From: Lachnospiraceae bacterium | GTDB taxonomy: Bacteria; Bacillota; Clostridia; Lachnospirales; Lachnospiraceae | NCBI GenBank assembly: GCA_017449745.1 | Contig: JAFTFD010000177.1 | Location: forward strand, 1-36,171 | Direction: 5' to 3' | DNA: 36,171 bases | Part shown: positions 7,358-16,876 of the stretch, piece after piece | How the letters are laid out: every line of letters begins with the position of its first letter | Numbering within the stretch: position 1 is the first letter of the stretch | The notes under the pieces: model-generated | The model's input: the letters and a program-made list of their open reading frames with translations, nothing else | Told to the model about the DNA's origin: nothing | Databases searched by the model: none | Made by a program: the position numbers and the translations under genes

Positions 7358-7493
7358 GAGTGATATAAGGAACCTGTCCCCATGTATCTCTTGTATTTAC
7401 CCTCTAATATAAGTTATCTTAATATCAGGTATTGAAATACTTACGTCCCGGGGCCTGCCTTCAGCAGTCGCGTCCCGGCCAAAAGGAGGGATT

Positions 7494-9983
7494 ATGAATC
7501 ACAAATTGTCAGGCGTAAATTACAGCGATCCGCGTCCATATGAGATCGCGCACAGGAAGGTTGCCAGAGAGGCGGCGGCGGAAGGTATGGTCCTGCTCAA
7601 AAACGAGGATCTGTTTCCGCTTGCGAAGGGAACGAGGATCGCTCTGTACGGTGTCGGCAGCATGTTCCCGATCAAGGGAGGAAGCGGCTCCGGTGACGTC
7701 AATTCCAGAGAGACGGTTAATGTCAGGGACGGTCTTAAAAACGCCGGGTATACCATTGCGAATGAAGCATGGCTGGAGAACTATAAGGCGGCTTATGAGG
7801 AAGCGAAGGCGGCCTGGCGCGACGAGATCTTTGCCAAGTGCGATGAAATGGAGAAAAAGACCGGAAATCCCAACCTGTTCTATGTCTATGCAGGGACGCC
7901 GTTTAACGCTCCTGTCGGGGATGACCCTGTAAAGGAAGGTGCCGACGTCGCTGTTTTCGTGCTCAGCCGCACAGCGGGCGAGGGCGCGGACAGGTTCGAC
8001 AGGGAAGGCGATTATCAGGCGACAAAGGAAGAGCGCAGATTTATTGAACTGCTGGGGAAAATGTATCCGGCTGTCGCCGTGATCCTCAATATCGGAAGCG
8101 TTATGGATCTTAGCTTCCTCGATTCCGTAGAGAACCTGAAGGCCATTCTCCTCATGGGCCAGCCCGGTATGGAAGCCGGCAGCGCCGTCGCGGATATCAT
8201 CAGCGCAGATGTGACTCCCGGCGGAAAGCTGACGGATACATGGGCCCTGGCATACGGAGATTATCCCAATTCCGCGACGTTCTCGCACAACAACGGCAAT
8301 GTCCTGAAGGAATATTATGAAGAGGGGCTTTACGTCGGGTACCGGTATTTTGACACCTTCGACGTGCCTGTCCGCTATCCTTACGGCTATGGCCTGTCCT
8401 ATACGGATTTTGCCATAGAGGCATCCGGGATCCGCTTTGAAAGAGCCGGCACGGAAGATCCTGAGGCCATCGTGACCGTCAATGTTAAAAATACCGGCGA
8501 AAAATATTCCGGCGCAGAGGTCGTCCAGGTCTATGCGTCCTGCCCGCAGGATAAGCTCGCCAAGGAATACCGGCGGATGGTCGGTTTTGCCAAGACCGGG
8601 ACGCTGGCACCGGGAGAGAGTCAGACGCTGGAGATTTCCTTCCCGATCTATGCGCTGGCCTCTTATGATGAGTCGCTGCCGGGATGGACGCTGGAGAAAG
8701 GTATTTACGGTATTTTTGCCGGAAACTCCATCGCCGCCGCAGAACTGGTTTCTTCGATTGAAGTGAAAGAGGACGCCGTCTTTGAGGTGACCCGCCATAT
8801 CTGCCCCCTGAAAGACGAGCTGCATGAGCTGCAGGCGGATGCAGGGAAACTCAAGGCCAAGAGAGAGGCATGGCTGCCGAAAACAGCAGAGCTCCCCAGG
8901 ATCACGGTCAGCTCCGGCGATATTATCACAAAGACCGCCGTTTATACCGGCGCTTATGAGGATACCCCGGAAGAGGTCCGGCAGTTCGTCGATACTCTCT
9001 CCGAGGAACAGCTGGTCCTGCTCACGACGGGTGACGTCGCCGCCGGCCAGGGCAGCACGATCGGAAATGCCGGCAGCCGCGTGCCGGGGAGCGCAGCGCA
9101 GACCAGCAGCTGTGCGGCGGAGCAGGGTCTTGGCGATTTTGTCCTGGCAGACGGTCCTGCAGGACTTCGCCTTAACAAGGAATATCATGTAAAAGACGGT
9201 ACTCCTATCAAGGAGCCCTTCTCAAAATCCATCGAAAACGGTTACCTCTACAGGGGGCCGGAACTGACGGAAGGGGAGGTCATGTACCAGTTCTGCACCG
9301 CCATTCCCGTCGGGACGAACCTGGCGCAGACCTGGAATCCGGACACAGTCGCTGCCTGCGGCAAGGCTGTGGCGGAAGAGATGGTGGAGTTCGGCGTCGT
9401 ATCATGGCTTGCTCCCGGCATGAATATTCACAGAAATCCGCTCTGCGGACGAAACTTTGAATATTATTCGGAGGACCCGATCCTGAGCGGCATCATGGCG
9501 GCCGCCATGACCGACGGCGTGCAGTCCATCCACGGATGCGGAACGACCATCAAGCACTTTGCCGCCAACAACCAGGAGGACAACCGCAAGGGAAGCGACA
9601 GCATCCTCTCCGAAAGAGTGCTGCGCGAGATCTACCTCAAGGGATTCGAGATCGCCATCAAGCTCTCCCACCCGATGTTCATAATGACAAGTTATAACTT
9701 TGTCAACGGCGTGCACGCCGCCAACAGCTATGATCTCTGCACCATGGCCGCCCGCGATGAGTGGGGATTCAACGGTATGATCATGACCGACTGGGGCACA
9801 ACGCGAAACGATCCCACCTCTACGGCTGCCGGATGCCTCCGCGCCGGAAATGATATCGTTATGCCCGGCACACCGGACGATCATGAGAATATCCGCAAAG
9901 AACTCGCCGAGGGGACCCTTGCCATGAGAGACCTGAAGCGCTCTGTTGCCAGAGTTGTGGACGCTGTGAGACGTTCTGAATGA
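7494..9983 (+). CDS. Beta-glucosidase, glycoside hydrolase family 3, domain-permuted
   Basis: 829-residue cytoplasmic (no signal peptide) family 3 glycosidase, expected to release glucose or related sugars from beta-linked oligosaccharides. The order of domains is reversed relative to the usual GH3 layout. The C-terminal-type alpha/beta sandwich comes first (about 15-290, starting with AAAEGMVLLKNEDLFPL). A fibronectin type III-like domain follows (about 310-420, VQVYASCP, LAPGESQTLEISF). The catalytic TIM-barrel-type domain is last (about 490-825), with SCAAEQGLGDFVLADGPAGL, IKHFAANNQE and the nucleophile Asp766 in GMIMTDWGT. Reversed GH3 enzymes are known from rumen Clostridia such as Butyrivibrio and Ruminococcus. 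AAAGGAGGGATT precedes the ATG. It is transcribed away from the ABC-F gene and its last codon is followed directly by a hairpin repeat. Confidence 0.92.
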   Translation: MNHKLSGVNYSDPRPYEIAHRKVAREAAAEGMVLLKNEDLFPLAKGTRIALYGVGSMFPIKGGSGSGDVNSRETVNVRDGLKNAGYTIANEAWLENYKAAYEEAKAAWRDEIFAKCDEMEKKTGNPNLFYVYAGTPFNAPVGDDPVKEGADVAVFVLSRTAGEGADRFDREGDYQATKEERRFIELLGKMYPAVAVILNIGSVMDLSFLDSVENLKAILLMGQPGMEAGSAVADIISADVTPGGKLTDTWALAYGDYPNSATFSHNNGNVLKEYYEEGLYVGYRYFDTFDVPVRYPYGYGLSYTDFAIEASGIRFERAGTEDPEAIVTVNVKNTGEKYSGAEVVQVYASCPQDKLAKEYRRMVGFAKTGTLAPGESQTLEISFPIYALASYDESLPGWTLEKGIYGIFAGNSIAAAELVSSIEVKEDAVFEVTRHICPLKDELHELQADAGKLKAKREAWLPKTAELPRITVSSGDIITKTAVYTGAYEDTPEEVRQFVDTLSEEQLVLLTTGDVAAGQGSTIGNAGSRVPGSAAQTSSCAAEQGLGDFVLADGPAGLRLNKEYHVKDGTPIKEPFSKSIENGYLYRGPELTEGEVMYQFCTAIPVGTNLAQTWNPDTVAACGKAVAEEMVEFGVVSWLAPGMNIHRNPLCGRNFEYYSEDPILSGIMAAAMTDGVQSIHGCGTTIKHFAANNQEDNRKGSDSILSERVLREIYLKGFEIAIKLSHPMFIMTSYNFVNGVHAANSYDLCTMAARDEWGFNGMIMTDWGTTRNDPTSTAAGCLRAGNDIVMPGTPDDHENIRKELAEGTLAMRDLKRSVARVVDAVRRSE

Positions 9984-9991
9984 GACAGGGT

Positions 9992-10014
9992 GACAGACCC
10001 CTTTGTCCCATTTT
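9992..10014 (-). repeat. Hairpin-family arm identical to the element at 306-328
   Basis: The complement of these 23 bases matches 306-328 exactly. It begins nine bases after the GH3 stop codon, and that stop codon lies in the preceding TGAGACAGGG of the same element. Confidence 0.65.
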
Positions 10015-10033
10015 CCCTGAAAGAAAATTAAGT

Positions 10034-10111
10034 GAAACACGAGGGCAGGTTCCATGTGACATTTCTCAACACAAGTTGCTAAATGGCACATGGAACCTGT
10101 CCCCGTGTCTC
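10034..10111. repeat. Long hairpin repeat between GH3 and esterase genes
   Basis: Arms 10034-10064 and 10081-10111 are complementary at about 27 of 31 positions and share GGCAGGTTCCATGTG/CACATGGAACCTGTCC. The loop contains CAACACAAGTTG, a form of the apical CAACATATGTTG motif found in the copies at 12931 and 17713. It separates two convergent genes and ends two bases before the esterase stop codon. Confidence 0.75.
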
Positions 10112-10112
10112 A

Positions 10113-11231
10113 TTAAATCCGAACCAGTTTCCCGGTCTCCGGGTCTCTGGCATATTTTCCGATCTGCTCCCACATCAGCTCGGCATACATGGATGCCGGC
10201 CAGTGGACCATCTTCTCGCAGGCGATGGTGCGGAAGAGGCACTCTCCGTTTTCATTAACGGAGTCGCCGATATAGTATTTGCGGCCGTTGTACTCCCGGA
10301 TCTCCTCTTTATCGAACCGCGCACCAACAGCTTTCTCTACAGTGGTGCCTTCCTCTCCCTCCTGCAGGAACACTGCAGGCGTGCAGCCGAACGCGAGGCG
10401 AAGGTTGTTAAAGGATCTCTGTTTGTCTTTGCTCTCAAGCGGGATCACGCCGTCACGCACATCCCCTTCCGGCTCTTTCCAGAGGGGCAGGAGGCGCAGC
10501 ATCTCGTTCTCTCCGACGACCAGGGCCGCCGCAAGACCCAGCTCTTTTACCTTCCGGATCATCTCATCTGTCAGGTGATACTCCACATACCACTGTCCGT
10601 CCAGATCGTGAGCCTTCACGTCCTGGGCGAAGAGCATTCCGCCCATTCCGAGCCCCGCAAAGATCTCCGGATGTGCCAGACCGTTCCGGCTGGTCATGAA
10701 TCCGCCGAAGCTGTATCCCATGCTGTACACGCGGGTGAGATCCACAGGATAGTTTTCCCTGGCAAAATTGTAAAGTTTTTCGATGGAATCCCAGTTCTCG
10801 TTTTCCGGCGCGATCACGACGCACTCTTCTCTCGCCGCGATCTGGATGATGCCGTAGCTCTCGGTGAGCTGGATCGGGTTGTGCGCGCCGTGCAGGCAGA
10901 AAATAAGCGGGAAGCGTCTCTCAGGATCTTTCTTTGCTGCCAGCGGAATGTAGGACGCCCATTTCTCCAGACCCTCTCCGTGGATCTCCTTTTCAAGGCC
11001 TTTTTCAAAGCCTGCCCAGTATGCCCTGGACTGCTCAGAATCCTCAGGCATTGCCATTACGCTCATGCGCTCCGCCATGATCCTGCCGTCCTCACTGGCG
11101 GCAATGGCGTCCACATCGGCGTCGCTGTCGCCCATGGCTCTTAGCAGATCAGCCAGCGGGAAACCGGCATTCGCGCTTTTGACATCTTCTTCTGTAAGTC
11201 CCATTTTGACTTCTTTTCTGTTCTCTTCCAT
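10113..11231 (-). CDS. Alpha/beta-hydrolase, PHB-depolymerase/esterase-like
   Basis: 372-residue serine hydrolase without signal peptide. The hydrolase core starts near residue 90 and shows the oxyanion HG motif in FCLHGAHNP (112-120), the strand VVIAPENENWDS, and the nucleophile elbow GYSFGG with Ser174. In ordering it resembles the PHB-depolymerase-type and feruloyl-esterase-like hydrolases that remove acyl groups from carbohydrates. The first 90 residues have no recognisable domain. Ribosome site AAGGAAAACG precedes the ATG. It follows the GPH symporter gene after 94 bases, so both are probably one unit that imports and de-esterifies a glycoside under the AraC regulator. The exact substrate cannot be told. 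Confidence 0.75.
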   Translation of the reverse strand: MEENRKEVKMGLTEEDVKSANAGFPLADLLRAMGDSDADVDAIAASEDGRIMAERMSVMAMPEDSEQSRAYWAGFEKGLEKEIHGEGLEKWASYIPLAAKKDPERRFPLIFCLHGAHNPIQLTESYGIIQIAAREECVVIAPENENWDSIEKLYNFARENYPVDLTRVYSMGYSFGGFMTSRNGLAHPEIFAGLGMGGMLFAQDVKAHDLDGQWYVEYHLTDEMIRKVKELGLAAALVVGENEMLRLLPLWKEPEGDVRDGVIPLESKDKQRSFNNLRLAFGCTPAVFLQEGEEGTTVEKAVGARFDKEEIREYNGRKYYIGDSVNENGECLFRTIACEKMVHWPASMYAELMWEQIGKYARDPETGKLVRI

Positions 11232-11325
11232 TTTGCGTTTTCCTTTTCCCCTTCAACCGGTCAGCCGGATATGTCTATGGTTTTCACGTTATTTCGTTCG
11301 ATACATTATTAAACTCCGCAGTCGA

Positions 11326-12711
11326 TCATGCGCTGTATTTTGCTTCATTCTCAGCCATCAGCTGCGGCAGCTTATCCTCGAGGTCGTATCTCATCAGGAT
11401 GAGCAGCATTACGATGAAAGCAATCATAGGAATGTAGATGTTCAGGGCATAGACGCTGGTCAGGACGCTGGAAGTCACCTCGCCGCCTGCTGCCACTGCG
11501 TCGAATCCGCCTGCTGCCAGAACCCAGCCGATCGCGGAACCGCCGAGACCCGAACCGATCTTTCCGACGAAAGAGTTGGAAGCGTTTGTCATGCCGGTGA
11601 TGCGGACGCCGTAGTTTTTCATGTTAACTTCAGAAGTATTCAGAACCATTGCCGGCAGGACCGAGATCAGCGGGATCGTCGCGAACATGGCGATGGAGCC
11701 GCCGACAAGGCAGGTCACGACGCTGGAAGGTGCGATCAGGCGGATCGCGCAGCCGATGATGCCGATGATGCTGGCGTATTTTGCCGTTTTTGCAAGGCCG
11801 AACTTGTTGATGATCTTACCGACGGTCAGAAATCCGATGACGGAAGGGATCAGGTTTACTGTATTGACAGTGCTGTAAAATCCGGGGTTGCCGACGACAC
11901 ACTGGGCAAAATAGATGGGCGCTGCCATCAGCATTGCATACATGATATTCATGCAGACGCCGAATACGGTGATCTTGATCCAGTAGGGATTGTGGACCAG
12001 CATCTTCAGGCCTTCCGTGATCGGAATGCTGGACTCTTTCTGTGCGAGCTCTCCTTCCTCGTGGAAGATCTCTTTGGATCCCTTGTATGTGACGAACAGG
12101 CCGACAGCGGAGAGAATACCGAGGACCACTGCCAGGATAATCCATGCTCTCTGATCATCGCCCAGGGCTGTGGTGATCGGGATCAGGCCGATTCCGAGAC
12201 CTACGCCGATCGCATATCCGACAGCGGAGCGGTAGGTTCCCATTTTTCCTTTTTCCTCAGAGCTCTTTGTTTTATAAGCCATCATCGTGTAGTACGGAAC
12301 GGCGATCGCTGTATAAACAATGGCGGAAGCGAATACGTTTGTGATAAGTGCGTACACATATCTTCCGTTGCCTGCGCCTGCGGGAACTGTGAAGAGCAGG
12401 ATGATCGCGAGCATGGCCGGAAGGATCATGCGCTTGATCCAGGGTCTGGCCTTTCCATCCTTAGTATTCGTTTTGTCAACGATCTTTCCCATGAACAGGT
12501 CTGTGACTGCGTCAAAGACCTTGGCGATCAGCAGAACCGTGCCGACCGTAGCTGCTGCCATGCCGACCTTATTTGTGTAGAAATAGGTCATCTGTCCGGC
12601 CATGACGCTGATCGAATTCAAAGCGATCTGTCCAACGGCGTCCGTCAGGTAATCCTTTGCGTGCAGCTGTTTCTGAATTCCGTCCTTATCCAATCCTAAC
12701 TGTGTGCTCAT
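11326..12711 (-). CDS. GPH-family (MFS_2) sugar:cation symporter
   Basis: 461-residue inner-membrane transporter of the glycoside-pentoside-hexuronide (melibiose carrier-like) family. The N-terminal NSISVMAGQMTYFYTNKVGM, the loop FDAVTDLFMGKIVDKTNTKDGKARPWI and ALGDDQRAWI are hallmarks, and about twelve membrane helices can be traced to residue 445. Import of a sugar or glycoside together with sodium or protons is expected. Ribosome site CAGGAGGGAAAG lies directly before the ATG. It heads the unit with the esterase and is divergent from the AraC-type regulator. An inverted-repeat operator overlaps its promoter at 12772-12817, so AraC control is likely. GPH genes often sit with glycosidases, here the nearby GH3. 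Confidence 0.9.
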   Translation of the reverse strand: MSTQLGLDKDGIQKQLHAKDYLTDAVGQIALNSISVMAGQMTYFYTNKVGMAAATVGTVLLIAKVFDAVTDLFMGKIVDKTNTKDGKARPWIKRMILPAMLAIILLFTVPAGAGNGRYVYALITNVFASAIVYTAIAVPYYTMMAYKTKSSEEKGKMGTYRSAVGYAIGVGLGIGLIPITTALGDDQRAWIILAVVLGILSAVGLFVTYKGSKEIFHEEGELAQKESSIPITEGLKMLVHNPYWIKITVFGVCMNIMYAMLMAAPIYFAQCVVGNPGFYSTVNTVNLIPSVIGFLTVGKIINKFGLAKTAKYASIIGIIGCAIRLIAPSSVVTCLVGGSIAMFATIPLISVLPAMVLNTSEVNMKNYGVRITGMTNASNSFVGKIGSGLGGSAIGWVLAAGGFDAVAAGGEVTSSVLTSVYALNIYIPMIAFIVMLLILMRYDLEDKLPQLMAENEAKYSA

Positions 12712-12771
12712 CTTTCCCTCCTGCGGTTTTCCTTTTCTGTTTTTCTTTCCTGTTTTCCTGTAACTGAGCAG

Positions 12772-12838
12772 AGTATAGTCGAAATAGCAGGATGTCTATA
12801 TTTTTAATCTGCTATTTTTATCATTATTCTGTTATAAT
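12772..12838. promoter_or_regulatory. Divergent promoter/operator between symporter and AraC genes
   Basis: AAATAGCAG (12782-12790) and CTGCTATTT (12809-12817) form a perfect inverted repeat with an 18-base gap. On the minus side the near half-site lies just upstream of TATACT (complement of 12772-12777), where the -35 box of the symporter promoter would be. On the plus side the other half-site covers the -35 position for TATAAT (12833-12838), 15-17 bases upstream. Each promoter has a good -10 and a poor -35, as expected for promoters that need an AraC-type activator. Confidence 0.6.
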
Positions 12839-12850
12839 TTATGATGCCAA

Positions 12851-12908
12851 GGTCAAAAGGTAAAAAAGCATGCCGTGCTTGCGCGGGCGGGCTTTTTAAC
12901 TTTTGACC
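12851..12908. repeat. Long inverted repeat in the AraC leader
   Basis: Arms 12851-12869 and 12891-12908 begin GGTCAAAAG and end CTTTTGACC, and pair over about 18 bases with one mismatch and one bulge. The 21-base apex is GC-rich (GCCGTGCTTGCGCGGGCGG) and is followed by GCTTTTT. It lies downstream of the proposed AraC promoter and could be a leader hairpin or terminator. Confidence 0.6.
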
Positions 12909-12930
12909 GCCCGACATGAGCAAGGAGGGG

Positions 12931-13004
12931 TACACGGGGACAGGTCCCTCGTATCATTTCACAACACATGTTGCCAAACGACACATGGAACCTGTCTCCA
13001 TATA
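12931..13004. repeat. Hairpin repeat directly before the AraC start
   Basis: Degenerate copy of the long hairpin repeat: ACGGGGACAGGTCCC and ATGGAACCTGTCTCC lie in the two arms, and the apex is CAACACATGTTG (12962-12973). Its right arm ends only eight bases before the AraC start codon, where a ribosome binding site would be expected. Confidence 0.65.
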
Positions 13005-13011
13005 ACAAACT

Positions 13012-14262
13012 ATGAGAAATTTTGAATTTTTTCTGGAAAGACTGAGTCTTCTTGGGCGGGCGGAGATCACCTGTTACGCCTATGGAGAGTTCTGGGATCT
13101 GCACATGAGCATGCACGCCAATCCAATGAGGGAAAACGCTGCCCTGCGGAACCGTCTCATCCGTATGACGCTGGAGAACCCGCATCTGCCCGCCCTGATC
13201 CGCGACGAGCACGACGTAATGTTCGCGGCCATCGTCTGGGAAGACGCCCCGCTGCCGGATGTTCCTGATGAGCAGATCGCTCCCATGCAGCTGGACGGCC
13301 GGGACCTGCCGCTGCACTGGAACTGGTTCCTGATCGGCCCGATCGCACTGCACGTCATGCCGCAGGTGGAACTGCATCGCTACTACCGCCACTATATGAT
13401 CAGCAAAGCAGAAAGGGAACACCCGCCGGTGCTCTCCTATGCCCGCGCGATCGCCATGGTGCAGGTCGCCGCTATGATCCTGGGAAAGCGGACGGATGAG
13501 CGGGAGATCATCCTCACAAATGGACTGGATATGGGAGCTGCGCAGGATCTGGATCCTGACCAGATGCGTTTTTCGTGGGCACAGGAAGAAGCGGAAGCCG
13601 CCCACCATACCTATACGGAAGAGAAGATCCTGCTGGAGCAGATCAGAAACGGCAATGAAGAAGAAGCGGTCCACCTGTCCCACAGCATGGATCAGCAGAT
13701 GGGAACCATGTCAAAAGATACCCTGGCCCAGTGGAAAAAGACACTGACGGTCGTCGTCACACTGGTCACCCGGGCCGCCATAGAGGGCGGCGTATCCCCG
13801 CTGGATGCCTACTCCCTCAGCGACTATTATCTGCAAAAATGCGACACCCTGCGAGAAGCCCCCGCCGTCATCGAACTAAGAGACACCGCTGTCCGGGATT
13901 TCTGCCGCCGGGTGCAGGAAGCGCAAAAAAAGAACCGCCTCAGTCCGGCGGTTCGAAGAGCCTGTGACCACATCCGCCAGCACTACAGGGAAAAACTGTA
14001 CCTGTCGGAAATAGCGGAGCCGCTGGGAGTCAGCGAGTCCCACCTGTCCCACATTTTCCATCAGGAAACAGGAGTATCCATCCAGGAATACATCGTCCGG
14101 ACGCGCATCGAGCGGGCCTCCAACATGCTCCGCTTCTCTCAGGAATCCCTCTCCGCCATCAGCGACTACGTCGGATTCCCATCCCAGAGCTATTTCGGCG
14201 CTGCTTTCAAAAAATATACCGGCATGACGCCCAGAGAATACAGACGGCGGAATTCACAGTAA
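13012..14262 (+). CDS. AraC-family transcriptional regulator
   Basis: 416-residue regulator with a C-terminal AraC/XylS DNA-binding domain (about 315-413): two helix-turn-helix units around KLYLSEIAEPLGVSESHLSH and SAISDYVGFPSQSYFGAAFK, ending in the signature TGMTPREYRRRN. The long N-terminal region (1-300) is of the type found in Clostridia, probably a ligand-binding domain, with no recognisable cofactor motif. It is divergent from the GPH symporter-esterase unit and an inverted-repeat operator lies between them, so it most likely activates that unit in response to the transported glycoside. The ATG used has no Shine-Dalgarno site and lies next to a hairpin repeat, so the true start could be further in, for example the Met codons around 13108-13114. 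Confidence 0.85.
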   Translation: MRNFEFFLERLSLLGRAEITCYAYGEFWDLHMSMHANPMRENAALRNRLIRMTLENPHLPALIRDEHDVMFAAIVWEDAPLPDVPDEQIAPMQLDGRDLPLHWNWFLIGPIALHVMPQVELHRYYRHYMISKAEREHPPVLSYARAIAMVQVAAMILGKRTDEREIILTNGLDMGAAQDLDPDQMRFSWAQEEAEAAHHTYTEEKILLEQIRNGNEEEAVHLSHSMDQQMGTMSKDTLAQWKKTLTVVVTLVTRAAIEGGVSPLDAYSLSDYYLQKCDTLREAPAVIELRDTAVRDFCRRVQEAQKKNRLSPAVRRACDHIRQHYREKLYLSEIAEPLGVSESHLSHIFHQETGVSIQEYIVRTRIERASNMLRFSQESLSAISDYVGFPSQSYFGAAFKKYTGMTPREYRRRNSQ

Positions 14263-14266
14263 GACA

Positions 14267-14343
14267 AAATGGGACACGGTGACTTGGGACACGGTGACTG
14301 ACCCCGTGTCCCATTTCGGTGACCGACCCCGTGTCCCATTTTT
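14267..14343. repeat. Double hairpin repeat between AraC and phosphoketolase genes
   Basis: AAATGGGACACGG (14267-14279) with a second partial copy at 14284-14294 faces two complementary copies, CCGTGTCCCATTT at 14304-14316 and 14329-14341. The last ends in a T-run after the AraC gene, so it probably terminates transcription from both sides. It lies four bases after the AraC stop codon. Confidence 0.75.
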
Positions 14344-14356
14344 CAGTTACTGTCTA

Positions 14357-16777
14357 TTACTGCCACTTCCATCCCGCAACTTCAGGAAGATCCTGGCCGT
14401 ACTGATGGATATACTGTTTATGCTCGACGAGCTTATCGCTCATCTTCTGGTACAGGTAAGCACCGCGGTTTCCAAGGCTGGGCAGGAATTTCAGCGCTTC
14501 CTGCACGAGGTGGAAGCGGTCCACGTCATTCTGCACGCGGACATCGAACGGAGTTGTGATCGTTCCTTCCTCCTTATAGCCGCGCACGTGCATCAGCCTG
14601 TTGTTGTGACGGCGGTAGGTGAGCTCATGGATCAGGGACGCATAGCCGTGGAAGTTGAAGATGACCGGCTTGTCCTGTGTGAAGAGCATATCGTATTCCG
14701 CGTCTGTCAAGCCGTGCGGATGCTCGTTGGAAGGCTGGAGCTTGAACAGGTCCACTACATTAATAAAGCGGATCTTCACCTCAGGAAGTTCCCTGTTGAG
14801 GATAGAGACAGCTGCCAGTGCCTCCAGCGTCGGTGTCTCGCCAGCGCATGCAAAGACGATATCCGGCTCCTGCCCCTGATCGTTGGACGCCCAATCCCAG
14901 ATGCCGATGCCCTGTGTGCAATGCTTGATCGCCTCAGGCATGGTCAGCCACTGCGGGCGGGGATGCTTGGAAGCAACGATGACGTTGACATAATTGCGGC
15001 TCCGGATGCAGTGGTCAAAGGTGGACAGCAGGCAGTTTGCATCGGGCGGCAGATACAGGCGCACGACGTCCGCCTTCTTATTTGCGATGTGATCCATAAA
15101 GCCGGGATCCTGGTGCGTAAATCCGTTGTGGTCCTGCTGCCAGACCGTGGAAGCCATGATCAGGTTCAGGGAAGAGAGCTCCTCTCTCCAAGGCAGCTGA
15201 TTGCAGACCTTGAGCCACTTGGCGTGCTGCGCAGCCATGGAATCGATGATGCGGGCAAATGCCTCATAGGTCGCAAAGAATCCGTGACGGCCGGTCAGAA
15301 GATAGCCCTCCAGCCAGCCCTCGCACATATGCTCGGAGAGCATGGAATCCATGACGCGCCCGTCTGCCGCAAGATGATCGTCGGTATCATAGCGCTCGGC
15401 GTTCCAGTCCCTGTTCTCAACTTCAAAAACGGCGTTGAGGCGGTTCGAATTCGTCTCATCGGGTCCGAAAATACGGAAGTTTCTCGCATCCTTGTTCAGC
15501 TCGAAAATATCGCGGACGAACTTGCCCAGCTCCGTCATATCCTGCCCGTCATTTTCTCCGTGCAGGATCCTCTCTGTTCCGTCCTCATCCTTAGCTCTCG
15601 GGATCTCAACGGCATAATCGCGGAAGTCAGGCATGCGAAGATCGCGCAGCAGGAGTCCGCCGTTTCCGTGCGGGTTCTTTCCGATCCGGGCGTTCCCCTC
15701 CGGAGCCAGTGCCCTGATCTCCGGCATAAGCTTTCCGTTCTCATCAAAGAGCTCTTCCGCGTGATAGCTGCGGAGCCACTCCTCCAGAAGGCGCAGATGC
15801 TCTTCCGGCTTATCCATCATGATCGGTACCTGGTGAGCCAGGAAATTGTCCTCGATGCGCTTCCCGTCCACTACCTTCGGACCTGTCCAGCCCTTGGGAG
15901 TGCGCAGGACGATCATCGGCCATACAGGACGTGTCGTATCGTTGTTGTCTCTCGCGTGCTTCTGGATCTCCTTGATCCTCTCGATCACGGCGTCCATCGT
16001 CTCCGCCATCAGGCGGTGCATGGTCATCGGATCGCTGCCTTCCACAAAGTAAGGCTCCCACCCTGTCCCATGGAAGAAATCAACGATCTCCTGATGCGAC
16101 ATGCGGGCAAAAATAGTCGGGTTTGCGATCTTATATCCATTCAGATGCAGGATAGGCAGGACAGCGCCATCCGTGATCGGATTCAGGAACTTATTGCTCT
16201 GCCAGGAAGTGGCAAGAGGGCCTGTTTCCGCCTCGCCGTCGCCGACTGTAACCGCCGCGATTAGATCCGGATTATCAAAAACAGCGCCGAAAGCATGCGC
16301 GATTCCGTATCCGAGCTCGCCGCCTTCATTAATAGAACCGGGCGTCTCCGGCGCGCAGTGGCTGGGCACTCCGCCCGGGAAAGAAAACTGTTTGAACAGC
16401 TTTGCCATACCGGCTTCGTCCTCCGAAATATTCGGATAGACCTCGCTGTAGGAGCCGTCCATGTAATCATTTGCGATATAGAAGTTTCCGCCATGTCCCG
16501 GGCCGGACAGAAGGATCAGATCCAGATCATAGCGCTTGATCACCCTGTTCAGGTGAACGAAGACAAAATTCTGCCCGGGAACAGTGCCCCAGTGGCCGAC
16601 GATCTTCTTTTTGATCATATCGATCGTCAGAGGTTTTCTGAGCAGCGGATTCTCCAAAAGGTAAAGCTGTCCTGCGGAAAGATAGTTCGCTGCCCGGAAC
16701 CATTTATTCATCCTCTCCAGCAGTTCATCAGTGATCGGCCCTTTCTCGGGGCAGGTCAAATTCACATCCTGTGCCAT
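14357..16777 (-). CDS. xfp: Phosphoketolase (xylulose 5-phosphate/fructose 6-phosphate)
   Basis: 806-residue thiamine diphosphate enzyme that splits xylulose 5-phosphate (and usually fructose 6-phosphate) with phosphate to acetyl phosphate plus glyceraldehyde 3-phosphate or erythrose 4-phosphate. The full family length is present. Visible motifs are [18 protein letters not shown] near 80-97, [27 protein letters not shown], the ThDP/magnesium motif [14 protein letters not shown] with [10 protein letters not shown], and the C-terminal [24 protein letters not shown] and HGLTDAEYD. The ribosome site AAAGGGG precedes the ATG. It stands alone, bounded by a repeat terminator and a probable promoter with TATTAT near 16828. 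Such an enzyme gives a fermenter an extra route from pentoses to acetate and ATP. Confidence 0.97.
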   Translation of the reverse strand: MAQDVNLTCPEKGPITDELLERMNKWFRAANYLSAGQLYLLENPLLRKPLTIDMIKKKIVGHWGTVPGQNFVFVHLNRVIKRYDLDLILLSGPGHGGNFYIANDYMDGSYSEVYPNISEDEAGMAKLFKQFSFPGGVPSHCAPETPGSINEGGELGYGIAHAFGAVFDNPDLIAAVTVGDGEAETGPLATSWQSNKFLNPITDGAVLPILHLNGYKIANPTIFARMSHQEIVDFFHGTGWEPYFVEGSDPMTMHRLMAETMDAVIERIKEIQKHARDNNDTTRPVWPMIVLRTPKGWTGPKVVDGKRIEDNFLAHQVPIMMDKPEEHLRLLEEWLRSYHAEELFDENGKLMPEIRALAPEGNARIGKNPHGNGGLLLRDLRMPDFRDYAVEIPRAKDEDGTERILHGENDGQDMTELGKFVRDIFELNKDARNFRIFGPDETNSNRLNAVFEVENRDWNAERYDTDDHLAADGRVMDSMLSEHMCEGWLEGYLLTGRHGFFATYEAFARIIDSMAAQHAKWLKVCNQLPWREELSSLNLIMASTVWQQDHNGFTHQDPGFMDHIANKKADVVRLYLPPDANCLLSTFDHCIRSRNYVNVIVASKHPRPQWLTMPEAIKHCTQGIGIWDWASNDQGQEPDIVFACAGETPTLEALAAVSILNRELPEVKIRFINVVDLFKLQPSNEHPHGLTDAEYDMLFTQDKPVIFNFHGYASLIHELTYRRHNNRLMHVRGYKEEGTITTPFDVRVQNDVDRFHLVQEALKFLPSLGNRGAYLYQKMSDKLVEHKQYIHQYGQDLPEVAGWKWQ

Positions 16778-16860
16778 TCATTTTCCCCTTTCTGGAAATT
16801 GTAATAATCGTAACTGCTAATCATAATACAATATTGTGCCTGAATCTGAAAGGGTCAGTA

Positions 16861-16876
16861 GGGACAGGTTCCACGA
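16861..16876 (+). repeat. Partial hairpin-repeat arm
   Basis: GGGACAGGTTCCACGA matches one arm of the long hairpin repeats but no complementary arm follows. It is probably a decayed copy between the divergent phosphoketolase and membrane-protein genes. Confidence 0.45.

Noticed and set aside
12851-12908. Terminal inverted repeats of an insertion sequence
   Set aside because: The arms are only 21 bases apart and enclose no coding sequence; no transposase occurs in the window.
14279-16264. Long open frames opposite to known genes (for example 14279-16264, 7509-9188, 11065-12699 and 21286-22620)
   Set aside because: They lie antisense to clearly recognisable phosphoketolase, GH3, GPH and IlvD genes, follow from their codon pattern, and their translations are rich in Arg, His, Cys and Ser without domains.
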